The notes under the pieces were generated by a model. That model searched no databases. It worked only from the letters and a program-made list of their open reading frames with translations, and was not told where the DNA came from. Below are positions 7,774 through 16,467 of a DNA stretch of 43,911 nt, one piece after another. Positions within the stretch are counted from its first letter, which is position 1; the number at the start of each line of letters is the position of its first letter. The stretch comes from Oscillospiraceae bacterium. GTDB lineage: Bacteria > Bacillota > Clostridia > Oscillospirales > Oscillospiraceae. A program made the position numbers and the translations under genes. The stretch is from the NCBI GenBank assembly GCA_022792555.1, contig JAAWBF010000008.1:1-43911 (forward strand), given 5' to 3'.

Positions 7774-9302
7774 CCGGCCCGCGGGTGGAGCCGGTTATAG
7801 CGCTCCAGAACGCCCTGAGCCAGCAGGCCGTCTGGAACACAGGGCTCAGGGCCGTTTTTCCGCTTCTGCACCTGCTCACAGCCCTTGCCCGCCAGAACCA
7901 CCACGGCGGGGGCGGTACACCCCAAAACGGCCGCGTCGATGGCCGCCTCCCGGTGAGGAATGACCGTCCAGGGCTTGCCGTAGGGGGCGAGGTAGGTGCC
8001 GATATCGGCGCAGATATCGGCCACCTCCTCCGGCCCTGGGTCATCCTCGGTGAGGAGGATCCGGTCGGCCAGCGCTCCGGCAGCCTGGCCCATCCCCGCC
8101 CGGCGGTCCAAGCCCTTGCCGCCGGTACAGCCGAAGAGGACGGTCAGCTCACAGCCGGGGTACTCGGTCCGCACGGTACGCAGAAGGGCCTGGAGGCTCA
8201 TCCCGTTGTGGGCATAGTCCACAATGACATTGACCTGTCCATCCTGACTGCAATAGTGTTCCATCCGGCCTGGGACCGCGGCGCGGGCCAGTCCCTGGGC
8301 CACAATTTGGGGTGGGATGCCGTAGAGCTCCGCCGCGGCGATAGCGGCCAGCGCGTTTTCCACATTGAACAGCCCTGGAATGGAGAGGGCCAGTTCCTGG
8401 GTCCAGTGCGGGGTACGGACCTGGAAGCGCAGAAGCTCTCCGTCTTTACGGATCTGACTGGCGTAGACCAGGGCACCGGCGTTTTGGGTGGAGAAGGTCA
8501 TCAGATTCGGACAGGCTTTGGCGGCCGCTAAGACCTCAGCAGACCGGTCGCTGTCCAGATTGACGCAGGCAGACGCCGCCTGACGGAAGATCAGGAGTTT
8601 GGACTGGAAGTAATCCTCCAGATCCGGGTGCTCTGACGGGCTGATGTGGTCCTCCCCCAGGTTCAAAAAAATTCCACAGTCCAGATCCACCCCAATCACC
8701 CGGCCATATTTCAGGGCCTGACTGGAGACCTCCATGGTGAGATACCCGGCCTCCACCGAGGCGGCGTGAAAGAGGTGCTCCTGGAGCTCCAGTGGTTCCG
8801 GGGTGGTGAGCTTGGCCGGGGCGCGGTAGACCCCATCGTCGGTGACAATGGTGGAGAGCAGAGCGCTCTCCCGGCGGCCCTGCTCCTCCAGCCACAGATC
8901 TAAAATGGATTTTAGAAAATAGGCGGTGGTGGTCTTCCCCTTGGTCCCCGTGATCCCCGTGATCCGCAGTTTACCGGAGGGGTGGCCATAGGCCAGATCG
9001 GCCATCAGTCCCATGGCGGCGCGGATATCCTTGACCTGGAGACAGGGGATCGGAGCCTCTGGATAGGGACGCTCGCTGACGTAGCAAAAGGCCCCCCGGC
9101 GGACGGCCTCCATTAAATATGCGACCCGAAAGGCCGCTCCCTTGCACAAAAAGAGGGTCCCTGGAATTACTTTTTGAGAGTGATAGGATACCAACGTCAC
9201 AGTCCGGGTCAGATCGGCCTCCAGAGGGGCGGCGCTGGCCAAAAGCTGGCGGCGGATCATCAGTTGGTAGTAGTCGCCCAGGGGCAGACGGGGCAGGTCC
9301 AT
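7767..9302 (-). CDS. MurE-like UDP-MurNAc-tripeptide synthetase
   Basis: 511 aa, three-domain Mur ligase. Residues 1-110 bind the UDP-sugar. GITGTKGKTTT (116-126) is the ATP P-loop. The central-domain STIVTDDG and TTPEPLELQ and the C-terminal DYAHNGMSL and FGCTGGKGLDRR are typical of MurE. The third amino acid is recognised by a short loop that reads DNPR in meso-DAP enzymes. Here it is DDPG (420-423), closer to the D[DN]P[NA] pattern of L-Lys enzymes. L-Lys or another diamine is therefore more likely than DAP (inference). ATG 9302 has GAGGG in front. It lies downstream of the D-Asp ligase and racemase genes, with a 149-nt gap holding two REP-like repeats. A second, housekeeping MurE elsewhere cannot be excluded. 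Confidence 0.85.
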   Translation of the reverse strand: MDLPRLPLGDYYQLMIRRQLLASAAPLEADLTRTVTLVSYHSQKVIPGTLFLCKGAAFRVAYLMEAVRRGAFCYVSERPYPEAPIPCLQVKDIRAAMGLMADLAYGHPSGKLRITGITGTKGKTTTAYFLKSILDLWLEEQGRRESALLSTIVTDDGVYRAPAKLTTPEPLELQEHLFHAASVEAGYLTMEVSSQALKYGRVIGVDLDCGIFLNLGEDHISPSEHPDLEDYFQSKLLIFRQAASACVNLDSDRSAEVLAAAKACPNLMTFSTQNAGALVYASQIRKDGELLRFQVRTPHWTQELALSIPGLFNVENALAAIAAAELYGIPPQIVAQGLARAAVPGRMEHYCSQDGQVNVIVDYAHNGMSLQALLRTVRTEYPGCELTVLFGCTGGKGLDRRAGMGQAAGALADRILLTEDDPGPEEVADICADIGTYLAPYGKPWTVIPHREAAIDAAVLGCTAPAVVVLAGKGCEQVQKRKNGPEPCVPDGLLAQGVLERYNRLHPRAGC

Positions 9303-9321
9303 AGGATTCCCTCATTTCTCA

Positions 9322-9399
9322 TAGGGGCCGCTGGGGACAGCGGCCCGCTGTAACATTGTGGTCAAGCGGAAACGGGCCGGTGAGGACACCGGCCCCTAC
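9322..9399. repeat. inverted pair of REP-like GTAGGGGCC repeats
   Basis: 9322-9348 begins TAGGGGCCGCTG and closes CAGCGGCCCGC. 9372-9399 is the same element reversed (ends CCGGCCCCTAC). Each is a palindrome, and together they form a larger inverted repeat around 22 nt. They fill the racemase-murE gap and may lower expression of the distal genes through RNA structure. See the findings for other copies. Confidence 0.75.
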
Positions 9400-9451
9400 A
9401 GGACAATAACATCGTTTTCTCCCCCTATTAAGGATTATTTTCTAGTACTTT

Positions 9452-10159
9452 CTAGACGGTGCGCAGGGGGTAGCCGCAGGCGGTAATACTCTCCTCGGCC
9501 AGGACTTCCATGGCGTCCAGATAAAAGGCGGGCAGGCTGTGCCACACCCGGAAGACGGACAGCTCGGTACAGGCCAAAACGGCCCCATCGCAGTGCTGGG
9601 CACGCAGGTGGCGGTCGATGGCGGCAAACTTCTCCCGGCTGCCCTGTTCCCCCCGCTTGATCTCGTCATAGATGATGTGCATCACCAGAGCTTGAAGCTC
9701 AGGAGCGGGAATCACGGGGGTGACGCCCAGGGCGGAGAGCTCCTGCTGGTAGAGTCCAGCCTGAATGGTCCCGTCGGTGGCCAGAATCCCAGCCCGCTTC
9801 CAGCCGGCCCTGGCCACTGTCCGGGCAGTGGCGCGGATCATATGGAGGATGGGGATCCCGATGGCCGCCTGGAGCCGGTCCACAAAATAGTGGGAGGTGT
9901 TGCAGGGGATGGCCAGAGCGGTACATCCGGCGGACTCCAGCAGTCTGGCGTCTGCCAGCAGACGGCCATAGCACCCGCGGGGGTCCCCCTGGAGGATGGC
10001 CTCCGTCCGGTCTGGGATGCTGGTGTCGCTGAAGATGAGGGTAGGCAGATGGTCTTGGTCCCGTGCGGCATCCGTCCGGTCCAGAATCCGCTGGTAAAAG
10101 ACCTGGGTGGCCTGGGGGCCCATCCCGCCCAAAATCCCAAGACGGGCGGCCCCGCTCAT
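9452..10159 (-). CDS. aspartate/glutamate racemase family protein
   Basis: 235 aa. Two catalytic cysteines are in place: AIPCNTSHY (near residue 83) and LACTELS (near 194), the signature of PLP-independent Asp/Glu racemases. The start MSGAARLGILGGMGPQAT has the aspartate-racemase GGMGP motif. ATG 10159 overlaps the stop codon of the upstream ATP-grasp gene as ATGA, so the two are translationally coupled. An in-frame upstream start at 10216 lies inside that gene and is rejected. By analogy with the Enterococcus faecium aslfm/racfm pair, it probably makes D-Asp for its neighbour. Glutamate racemase (MurI) is the alternative, but GGMGP favours aspartate. Confidence 0.85.
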   Translation of the reverse strand: MSGAARLGILGGMGPQATQVFYQRILDRTDAARDQDHLPTLIFSDTSIPDRTEAILQGDPRGCYGRLLADARLLESAGCTALAIPCNTSHYFVDRLQAAIGIPILHMIRATARTVARAGWKRAGILATDGTIQAGLYQQELSALGVTPVIPAPELQALVMHIIYDEIKRGEQGSREKFAAIDRHLRAQHCDGAVLACTELSVFRVWHSLPAFYLDAMEVLAEESITACGYPLRTV

Positions 10160-11364
10160 TGAGGCTTCTCCATGGAGCTGGCGTACCACTTGTACTGCCG
10201 GTGCTGAATACGCCACACCCGCAGCTTGTGGATCAGATTCCGGTCGGCGCTGTAGTACAGGGGGTTCACCGAGGCGCCGTTCCGGTCCAGCGTTTTCATC
10301 TCGGCGTGGAACCGGGACGGAATATAGTCATAGGCCACCTTCTTGGGGATGGCCCACCACAGATGGCGGTTTTTGGTGACAACCAGAGGCTGGGGGGTAT
10401 GCTCGATCCGGTCGGCCACCAGCAGCTTGGCCAGATTATACCCCGCGCCGGTGACATAGTAGTTGCTCCGCCCCTGGCGGCAGTTGATCTCAAAGGCCTT
10501 GAATTTGTTATCCCTGGGATCGAACTTGATGTCGAAGTTGGAAAAGCCCACAAAGTGAATCTCCTCCAAAAAGCGGCGGAAGGTCTCGCACAGAGCGGGT
10601 TCCTCTTCGGTGATAATCACCGCGTGATTGCCAATGCCGTGCCGGGTGTGCTCCTCTAAGAGCACATGGCCCAGACACATGAGGCGGACCTTGCCCTCCC
10701 CGTCAGAGTAACAGGTGAGTACCCGCATATTGGTGTCGTCACCGGGGATGAAGTCTTGGAGAATCAAGGAGTCCTCGTAGCCGTGGTCGTAGATTTCATC
10801 AATCACCTTGTCTACCTCTGCACGGGTCTGGAGGATGTAGGCTTTTTTCTGGGTGTCAAAGGGGTGGTCCCAGTAGGTGGCAGATTCGGCGGGCTTGACC
10901 ACAAAAGGACCGTCAAAGGGCAGTACAAAATCGTGCCCCATCCCCTTGTGGTAGACAAAGGTGGCGGGGTGGTCGATGCCGTATTGGTCGCACAGGGCAT
11001 AGAACCGCTCCTTGTGGATCAGGGCCTCCATCTGCTCTAGACTGATGTAAGGGGCGATGACATTTTTGGGATAGCGGGGCAAGTTGGCGGCAATAGAGGT
11101 CAGATAGTTGTCCCCGCAGCCCAAGACCAGAAGGGTTTTGTCAGCGAATTCCTGGGCGGCCTCCTCCACATTGCGCAGGACGACCGCGGGGTCGTCGTTG
11201 TTGGGGCGTACCCGGTAGTCGATAATCCCGCTGCCGTAACACACCCCGGAGGGGTACATCCCGTAGGCCACGGTTTTGATGCCGTAGGCCTCGTGAAAGG
11301 CCCGCGCCATGCTGTAAACATTGATGTCTGCCCCGAACAGGACGGGGACAAAGCTAGTTTCCAT
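10156..11364 (-). CDS. ATP-grasp ligase, probable D-aspartate ligase
   Basis: 402 aa. It resembles D-aspartate ligase Asl of E. faecium, which adds D-Asp to the side-chain amine of the third stem residue before cross-linking. The N terminus (FVPVLFGADINVYSMARAF) is the most Asl-like part. The ATP-grasp core shows FVVKPAESATYW, LILQDFIPGDDTNMRV and the metal-binding end FKAFEINCRQGRSNYY. ATG 11364 has GGGAG 9 nt upstream and overlaps the preceding small gene by 11 nt. Downstream it couples by ATGA to the racemase that would supply its substrate. Assignment is by sequence memory and context; another carboxylate-amine ligation is possible. Confidence 0.75.
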   Translation of the reverse strand: METSFVPVLFGADINVYSMARAFHEAYGIKTVAYGMYPSGVCYGSGIIDYRVRPNNDDPAVVLRNVEEAAQEFADKTLLVLGCGDNYLTSIAANLPRYPKNVIAPYISLEQMEALIHKERFYALCDQYGIDHPATFVYHKGMGHDFVLPFDGPFVVKPAESATYWDHPFDTQKKAYILQTRAEVDKVIDEIYDHGYEDSLILQDFIPGDDTNMRVLTCYSDGEGKVRLMCLGHVLLEEHTRHGIGNHAVIITEEEPALCETFRRFLEEIHFVGFSNFDIKFDPRDNKFKAFEINCRQGRSNYYVTGAGYNLAKLLVADRIEHTPQPLVVTKNRHLWWAIPKKVAYDYIPSRFHAEMKTLDRNGASVNPLYYSADRNLIHKLRVWRIQHRQYKWYASSMEKPQ

Positions 11365-11563
11365 GATTGACAGCTCCCTGAAAGGTGATTTCATACCACG
11401 CGTCCCCCAGAGGGGACACCTGTGCGGCGCAGACCGCCGCGAGATAATGGGCCTCCTCCGGGGTGAGCCGCAGCTCCCGCCGCAGGCGTGTCCCTCCCTC
11501 AAAGCAGGCCGAGATGCGCGCCTCCAGCTCCGGCCTGGGATCCAATTGGATGATGCTTGCCAT
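11354..11563 (-). CDS. small hypothetical protein upstream of D-Asp ligase
   Basis: 69 aa, not recognised. ATG 11563 has GGGAAAGGGGAGG just upstream, a stronger site than for the in-frame start at 11632. The sequence is acidic-amphipathic (DPRPELEARISACFEGG, then LRLTPEEAHYLAAVC) and has no signal peptide or membrane segment. Its end overlaps the start of the ATP-grasp gene by 11 nt, the tight packing of a co-translated unit. A role linked to the ligase is inferred from position only. Confidence 0.6.
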   Translation of the reverse strand: MASIIQLDPRPELEARISACFEGGTRLRRELRLTPEEAHYLAAVCAAQVSPLGDAWYEITFQGAVNHGN

Positions 11564-11584
11564 AGCGCCTCCCCTTTCCCGGCG

Positions 11585-11612
11585 CAGGGGCCGGTGTTCC
11601 CACCGGCCCGCC
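11585..11612 (+). repeat. REP-like GGGGCCGG repeat
   Basis: CAGGGGCCGGTGTTCCCACCGGCCCG is a copy of the family seen at 9322, 9372 and 41256. It sits in the short gap between rel and the small ORF. Confidence 0.7.
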
Positions 11613-11649
11613 CCTTGCTTGAACCCTGTCAACAGCTCCGCCGGACCGA

Positions 11650-13884
11650 TTAGCCAGTGGGCCGCTTGACCTGATAGACCCCCTGAATCTGTCCCAGCTT
11701 GTGGATCACGGTGGACAGTTCACCCTGGTTTTTGACCTCCAGCACCATGGACACGGCGGCGTAGCCGTCCGGCATGGATCGGGCGGACAGACTGGTGGTC
11801 TTGACCTTGACGGCTGACAGAGCCATAGTGACATCCAGGGCAAGGCCGTCCCGATCCTTGGCCGAGAGTTCCAGGGCGGTCTGGTAGACAGCAGGCTCTC
11901 CCTCTACCCAGGAGACCTTGACCCACCGGCCGGCCTCCTCTGGCCGGCGCTTTTCAAGAGCGCAGTTGGGGCAGTCCGCCCGATGAACCGATACCCCAAA
12001 GCCGCGGGTGATAAACCCGACCACAGAGTCTCCGGGGACTGGAGAGCAACACTTGGCAAACTTCACCAGGCAGTTTCCGAGGCCCTCCACAACGATGCCA
12101 GATTGGTCGTGTGTGTGGGTTTTCACCGTGGGGACTGCGGCGGGGGAGGCGGGCATGAGAATACTCTCGTTGGGCCCGACAGGGATTTTTTGGATGGCGG
12201 CCTTTTCGGCAGCCGCCTTCCCCAGGCGGACCACCTCGTCTTTCGCCCGGACCGCCGCCTTTTGGGCGCTCATACCGCCGTAGCCAATGGCGGCGTAGAG
12301 CTCGTCCAGAGAGCCGAACCGCATTTTTTTCAGCACGAAAGGCAGGGCCTCTTCATTGGTAATGGAGGTGAGATTGAGCCCCAGATGCTTGAGCTCAGAC
12401 TCAAAGGAGGACCGGCCTGTGGCGATATTCTCCTCCCGGCGCTCCTTTTTGAACCACTGGCGGATTTTGTTTCTGGCCTCATTGGATTTGCAGATTTTCA
12501 GCCAGTCCCGGCTGGGACCGTGGGCCGACTTGGAGGTGATGATCTCCACCACATCGCCGTTTTTCAGCTGGGTGTCAAAGGGGACCATCCGGTTGTTGAC
12601 CTTGGCCCCGGTCATGTGATTGCCCACGGCGGAGTGGATGTTATAGGCAAAATCAATGGGAGTGGCCCCGGCAGGGAGGTTGATCACATCCCCCTGGGGG
12701 GTGAAGACAAAGACTTCATCGGCAAAGAGGTCCACCCGCATAGTGCGGACAAACTCCTCGGCATCTATATCCTGCTGGCTCTCAATGAGCTTTCGGACCC
12801 ACTCAAAGGAGGCCTCGCTACCAAGCTTGGTATTGGCGATCCCCTGCTTATACTTCCAGTGGGCGGCGATGCCGTACTCCGCCGTATGGTGCATGGACCA
12901 AGTGCGGATCTGGACCTCAAAGGGGATGCCCTCCCGGCCAATCACGGTGGTGTGAAGAGATTGGTAGCCGTTGGGCTTGGGGGTGCCGATGTAGTCCTTA
13001 AACCGGCCCAGAACCGGCTTAAAGAGATCATGAATACAGCCCAGGACATTGTAGCACTCCGGAATATCGTCCACAATCACCCGAAAGGCGTACAGATCGA
13101 AGATCTCATCCATCGTCTTGCTTTGAGCATACATCTTCCGATAGATGGAATAGGTGTGCTTGACCCGGCCGTAGACATCGCAGCGGATGTGTTCCTCATC
13201 CAGCCTAGTCTGGATTCGCTTCTGGACGGCGGCCATAAATTCCTCATGGGCGGAGGAGCGGACCGCCAGTTCGTCGGAGATCTCCTTGTAGCCGATGGGG
13301 TCCAGATATTTGAGCGAGGTATCCTCCAGCTCCCACTTGATGCGCTGCATCCCCAGGCGGTGGGCGATGGGTGCGTAGATCTCCATGGTCTCCAACGACT
13401 TCTCCCGCTGCTTTTTGGGGGACTGGTAGCACATGGTGCGCATGTTGTGAAGCCGGTCACAGATCTTAATGAGGATCACCCGGATGTCCTTGGCCATGGC
13501 CATGAGCATCTTGCGCAGATTTTCCATCTGCTCCTCTTCCTTGGAGGTATACCGCACACGGGTGAGCTTGGTGACGCCTTCTACCAGGTCCGCCACCGGA
13601 CTGCCAAAGAGCTTGGCGATCTCGTCGTGGGTGGCGTCCGTATCTTCAATGGTATCGTGGAGGAGGGCGGCAATGATGGAGTCGGTATCCAGCTCCAGAT
13701 CGGCCACAATTTCCGCCACAGCCAGAGGGTGGGTCACATAGGGCGAGCCGTCCTTTCGCAGTTGTTCCGAGTGGGCGTTGTCGGCATAATTAAATGCCTC
13801 GTACAGGCGCTTGGTGTCTGCCGAGGGATTATATTCCTTCACTCTGGACTCCAGAGCCTGATAACGTTCCAAAATTGGGTCCAT
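11650..13884 (-). CDS. relA: bifunctional (p)ppGpp synthetase/hydrolase
   Basis: 744 aa, the Rel/RSH length. ATG 13884 has GGGAGG 7 nt upstream; a TTG at 13899 overlaps that ribosome site and is rejected. Order: HD hydrolase (THPLAVAEIVADL, LLHDTIEDT, CDRLHNMRT; all metal ligands present), synthetase (RFKDYIGTPKPNGYQSLHTT and FEVQIRTWSMH), TGS (about 390-450, starting FVFTPQGDVINLP), a helical/zinc-finger-like region with CCSPVPGD, and a C-terminal ACT domain. RFKDYI and an intact HD site indicate a bifunctional enzyme that makes and destroys the stringent alarmone. It lies 94 nt downstream of recJ on the same strand; rel next to recJ or dtd is common in Firmicutes. Confidence 0.95.
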   Translation of the reverse strand: MDPILERYQALESRVKEYNPSADTKRLYEAFNYADNAHSEQLRKDGSPYVTHPLAVAEIVADLELDTDSIIAALLHDTIEDTDATHDEIAKLFGSPVADLVEGVTKLTRVRYTSKEEEQMENLRKMLMAMAKDIRVILIKICDRLHNMRTMCYQSPKKQREKSLETMEIYAPIAHRLGMQRIKWELEDTSLKYLDPIGYKEISDELAVRSSAHEEFMAAVQKRIQTRLDEEHIRCDVYGRVKHTYSIYRKMYAQSKTMDEIFDLYAFRVIVDDIPECYNVLGCIHDLFKPVLGRFKDYIGTPKPNGYQSLHTTVIGREGIPFEVQIRTWSMHHTAEYGIAAHWKYKQGIANTKLGSEASFEWVRKLIESQQDIDAEEFVRTMRVDLFADEVFVFTPQGDVINLPAGATPIDFAYNIHSAVGNHMTGAKVNNRMVPFDTQLKNGDVVEIITSKSAHGPSRDWLKICKSNEARNKIRQWFKKERREENIATGRSSFESELKHLGLNLTSITNEEALPFVLKKMRFGSLDELYAAIGYGGMSAQKAAVRAKDEVVRLGKAAAEKAAIQKIPVGPNESILMPASPAAVPTVKTHTHDQSGIVVEGLGNCLVKFAKCCSPVPGDSVVGFITRGFGVSVHRADCPNCALEKRRPEEAGRWVKVSWVEGEPAVYQTALELSAKDRDGLALDVTMALSAVKVKTTSLSARSMPDGYAAVSMVLEVKNQGELSTVIHKLGQIQGVYQVKRPTG

Positions 13885-13978
13885 ACAGATACCTCCCAAT
13901 GGGGTCCCGCCGCCCTGCGTTCAACGGGCAGACAGTCTCTTCTTTTCTGCCCCAGACCCCAGAACAGGATGGGATCCC

Positions 13979-16057
13979 TCATTCCGGCATCCCATCCATA
14001 ATGGCGTGCAGACGCTTGAGTATATAGGATGCCTCCAGGTCCACCTTACCCTGAACCGGATTGAGGTCAATTTGCAGATGATCGGTGGTGCGGCGCAGGC
14101 GGATGAGGCCCCGCTCGTCAAAGACCTCCAGACACACCATAGTACGCATGACCGTCTCCCGCTGTCCGTAGGTCCGGGACAGGCTGCGGGACAGCCGCCG
14201 GGCGGTCTCCTCCAACGGGCCCTGACTGGTACGGCCCTTGAGGTAGCGCCACAGATTGACAAATTCCTGCCGGGTGGGCAGCATGGCCTGGGCCTCCTGG
14301 GGCGAGATGGGTTCCCCCCGGCTGAACTTTTCATAGAGGGCCTGTTCCGTTTCTGCCCGTGTCAGTGCAGAACGCATATCCGTAATCTGGAACTGGACCG
14401 AGCGCCAGCCTCGATACTCGTTTACCTGGGGGTAAAAGGCCACGTCTACCCGGTCCCCTTGGCTCAGGCCAGTGTCCGCCAAGGTGGCGGAGAAAAAGAT
14501 CGCGTCAAAGGACCGTCCCCCCGCCAAGAGTTTGAGCTTGAGATGCTTATTGCCGCCCACCTCGGCGGCAGAAGCGATCGTACAGCCCGACAGAGAGAAC
14601 ACCGGCTTGGGATTGCCCGCCCCATAGGGCTCTAACAGCTCCAGTGCCTCCACACCCTCCAGGGTGAGCAGGCCGGTGTCAGGAATTTCAGCGTCAATCT
14701 CCAGTGTAGAGACCATTCCAGCGCCTTCGGTGCGTTCGTTGACATAGTCGTTCATCCGCTGGCGGAAGGGGGCGATATTATCCTCTAAAATGGTAAAGCC
14801 GGCGGCCAGCTCGTGGCCGCCAAACCCCTCTAGCAGATCGGCGCATTCCTCCAGGGCGGCAAAGAGATTAAAGCCGCCGAAGGACCGGCAGGAGCCCTTC
14901 CCCTTTCCATCTTGGAGACAGATCATAAAAGTGGGGCAGGAATACCGCTCCGCCAGCCGGGAGGCCACAATTCCTACCACCCCCTGATGCCAGCCGCCGC
15001 AGGCCAAAACCAGGGCGTGCCGCTCCGCCGGGACCATATGCTCCGCCGCGGCCACACACTGGGTGTAGATCTCGGCCTCAATTGCCTGCCGCTCTCGGTT
15101 GAGGGTACACAGAGACTGGGCCAGCTCGGTGGCCCGGACTGGATCCTCGGTGAGGAAAAGCTCGGCAGCCAGAGCGGCACAGCCCATTCGGCCCGAGGCA
15201 TTGATTCGGGGGGCCAGAGTATAGCCGATGCTCCCAGAGGTCAGGGGGCGGGCGTCTAAGCCGGTCTCGTGGAGAAGGGCCCGCAGGCCGGGACGGCTGG
15301 TGTGCTTGATGCACGCCAGACCAAGATGGACAATGGCCCGGTTCTCCCCCACCACCAGCATCACATCGGCTACCGTCCCGATGGCCGCAAGGTCGGCGTA
15401 GGTCTGGAGGAGCTGCTCCCGGTTCTCCAAGCCGCCCAGAGCGAGTACCAGTTTAAGCGCGACACCGACGCCGGCCAGATGTTTAAACGGATAGGGGCAG
15501 TCCCGGCGGTGGGGGTCCACCACCGCAATCGCCTGAGGGAGCTCCTGCTTGCACTCGTGGTGATCGGTAATCACCACATCCACCCCCAGCGCGCTGGCAA
15601 AGGCGGCCTCCTCTATTGCGGTGATGCCGCAGTCCACGGTGACAATGAGGGAGACTCCCTCCCGCTGCAGCGTGGCGACCGCCTCCCGGTTAAGGCCGTA
15701 GCCCTCCTCCATCCGGTCGGGGATGTAGGGGATGACTGTCCCGCCCTGCGCCTTGAGATAGCTGGTGAGCAGACAGGTGGCAGTGATGCCGTCCACATCG
15801 TAATCCCCATAGACCGCAATGGTCTCTCCATCAGCCAGCGCCCGGTTAATCCGTGCCACCGCCAAATCCATGTCCTTCATCAAAAGGGGCTCCTGGAGCA
15901 GCTCCTGACCGGAGGCGAGAAAATCCCTAGCCTTCTCCACGGTATCCAGACCCCTGGCACACAGCACCAGTGCGGCGAGTGGAGGAACGCCCGCAGCTTC
16001 CAGAGCAGACTGCGCCTTGGTATCCGTAAAGGTCCGGTTCCAATGCTTATATTTCAC
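13979..16057 (-). CDS. recJ: single-stranded-DNA-specific exonuclease RecJ
   Basis: 692 aa. RecJ degrades single-stranded DNA 5'-3' in recombination and repair. DHH-family motifs are visible: YGDYDVDGITA, TVDCGIT, ITDHHE and NASGRMG. The DHHA1 domain has GWHQGVVGIVASRL and GGHELAAGF, followed by an OB-like C-terminal region. I place the start at GTG 16057 (begins VKYKHWNR): AAGGGGG stands 7 nt upstream, and RecJ proteins open with a KxW segment. An ATG at 16138 has no ribosome site and would sit about 6 nt from the predicted transcription start. First gene of the minus-strand run recJ-rel-wall cluster. Confidence 0.93.
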   Translation of the reverse strand: MKYKHWNRTFTDTKAQSALEAAGVPPLAALVLCARGLDTVEKARDFLASGQELLQEPLLMKDMDLAVARINRALADGETIAVYGDYDVDGITATCLLTSYLKAQGGTVIPYIPDRMEEGYGLNREAVATLQREGVSLIVTVDCGITAIEEAAFASALGVDVVITDHHECKQELPQAIAVVDPHRRDCPYPFKHLAGVGVALKLVLALGGLENREQLLQTYADLAAIGTVADVMLVVGENRAIVHLGLACIKHTSRPGLRALLHETGLDARPLTSGSIGYTLAPRINASGRMGCAALAAELFLTEDPVRATELAQSLCTLNRERQAIEAEIYTQCVAAAEHMVPAERHALVLACGGWHQGVVGIVASRLAERYSCPTFMICLQDGKGKGSCRSFGGFNLFAALEECADLLEGFGGHELAAGFTILEDNIAPFRQRMNDYVNERTEGAGMVSTLEIDAEIPDTGLLTLEGVEALELLEPYGAGNPKPVFSLSGCTIASAAEVGGNKHLKLKLLAGGRSFDAIFFSATLADTGLSQGDRVDVAFYPQVNEYRGWRSVQFQITDMRSALTRAETEQALYEKFSRGEPISPQEAQAMLPTRQEFVNLWRYLKGRTSQGPLEETARRLSRSLSRTYGQRETVMRTMVCLEVFDERGLIRLRRTTDHLQIDLNPVQGKVDLEASYILKRLHAIMDGMPE

Positions 16058-16150
16058 AGGCACACCCCCTTCTATTGTACCGCTATCACTTCTCAAGATG
16101 TGTACCGGTGATACCAAAATTTTACCCCATATTTTCATTCATAGACTTTT

Positions 16151-16179
16151 ATTATAGCAAATCCAACAGAAAGATACAA
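16151..16179 (-). promoter_or_regulatory. sigma-A promoter of recJ
   Basis: Minus strand: TTGTAT, 17 nt, TATAAT. Leader of about 87 nt to the GTG at 16057. Confidence 0.75.
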
Positions 16180-16253
16180 GGCTATTCCCAATATGTCCAG
16201 GGGATTTTTGTAGATTTGGTCATAAAGTGTTACAAAAAAGACATTGGCGCGGC

Positions 16254-16282
16254 TTGACACAGAGAAGCAGAGGGGGTATACT
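16254..16282 (+). promoter_or_regulatory. near-consensus promoter of the tyrosine phenol-lyase-like gene
   Basis: TTGACA at 16254-16259, 17 nt, TATACT at 16277-16282. The leader from about 16289 to 16493 contains the whole MITE-like element. Confidence 0.85.
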
Positions 16283-16323
16283 ATTTACACTTTAAACTGT
16301 TACAGCGCAAATTCATAAAGTAA

Positions 16324-16467
16324 GAACCTGTATTTATAACTGACGCCAGCACATTTGCTTGACGCTGCGAAGGCAAATTTTCGCAGGAATCCTTACAAGA
16401 AAATTTAATGCAGAGCGGCGGGAACTAGGCCCGTCCAGACGGCGCTTGAGATTGTGAATACAGGTTC
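16324..16467. mobile_element. 144-bp MITE-like element in a gene leader
   Basis: Ends in inverted repeats GAACCTGTATTTATAAC and, on the other strand, GAACCTGTATTCACAAT. It is flanked by a 3-bp duplication TAA (16321-16323 and 16468-16470). It has no ORF and an internal hairpin (CTGCGAA...TTCGCAG). This is the structure of a non-autonomous DNA transposon. The TNA-type duplication and ends starting GA would suit an IS5-like transposase, but that is inference. It lies between promoter and start codon of the next gene. Confidence 0.75.

Noticed and set aside
10156-11364. ATP-grasp gene as a natural-product (RiPP graspetide) ligase
   Set aside because: No precursor peptide with a core motif was seen, and racemase plus MurE-like neighbours fit wall synthesis better; the 69-aa ORF has no repeated acidic core.
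11650-13884. Rel as a phage-defence toxin (short or fused RSH)
   Set aside because: It is a standard long bifunctional Rel with intact HD, synthetase, TGS and ACT domains in a housekeeping setting.
11983-14001. Plus-strand ORF of 672 codons opposite rel
   Set aside because: Shadow of rel, which carries every expected motif; no ribosome site.
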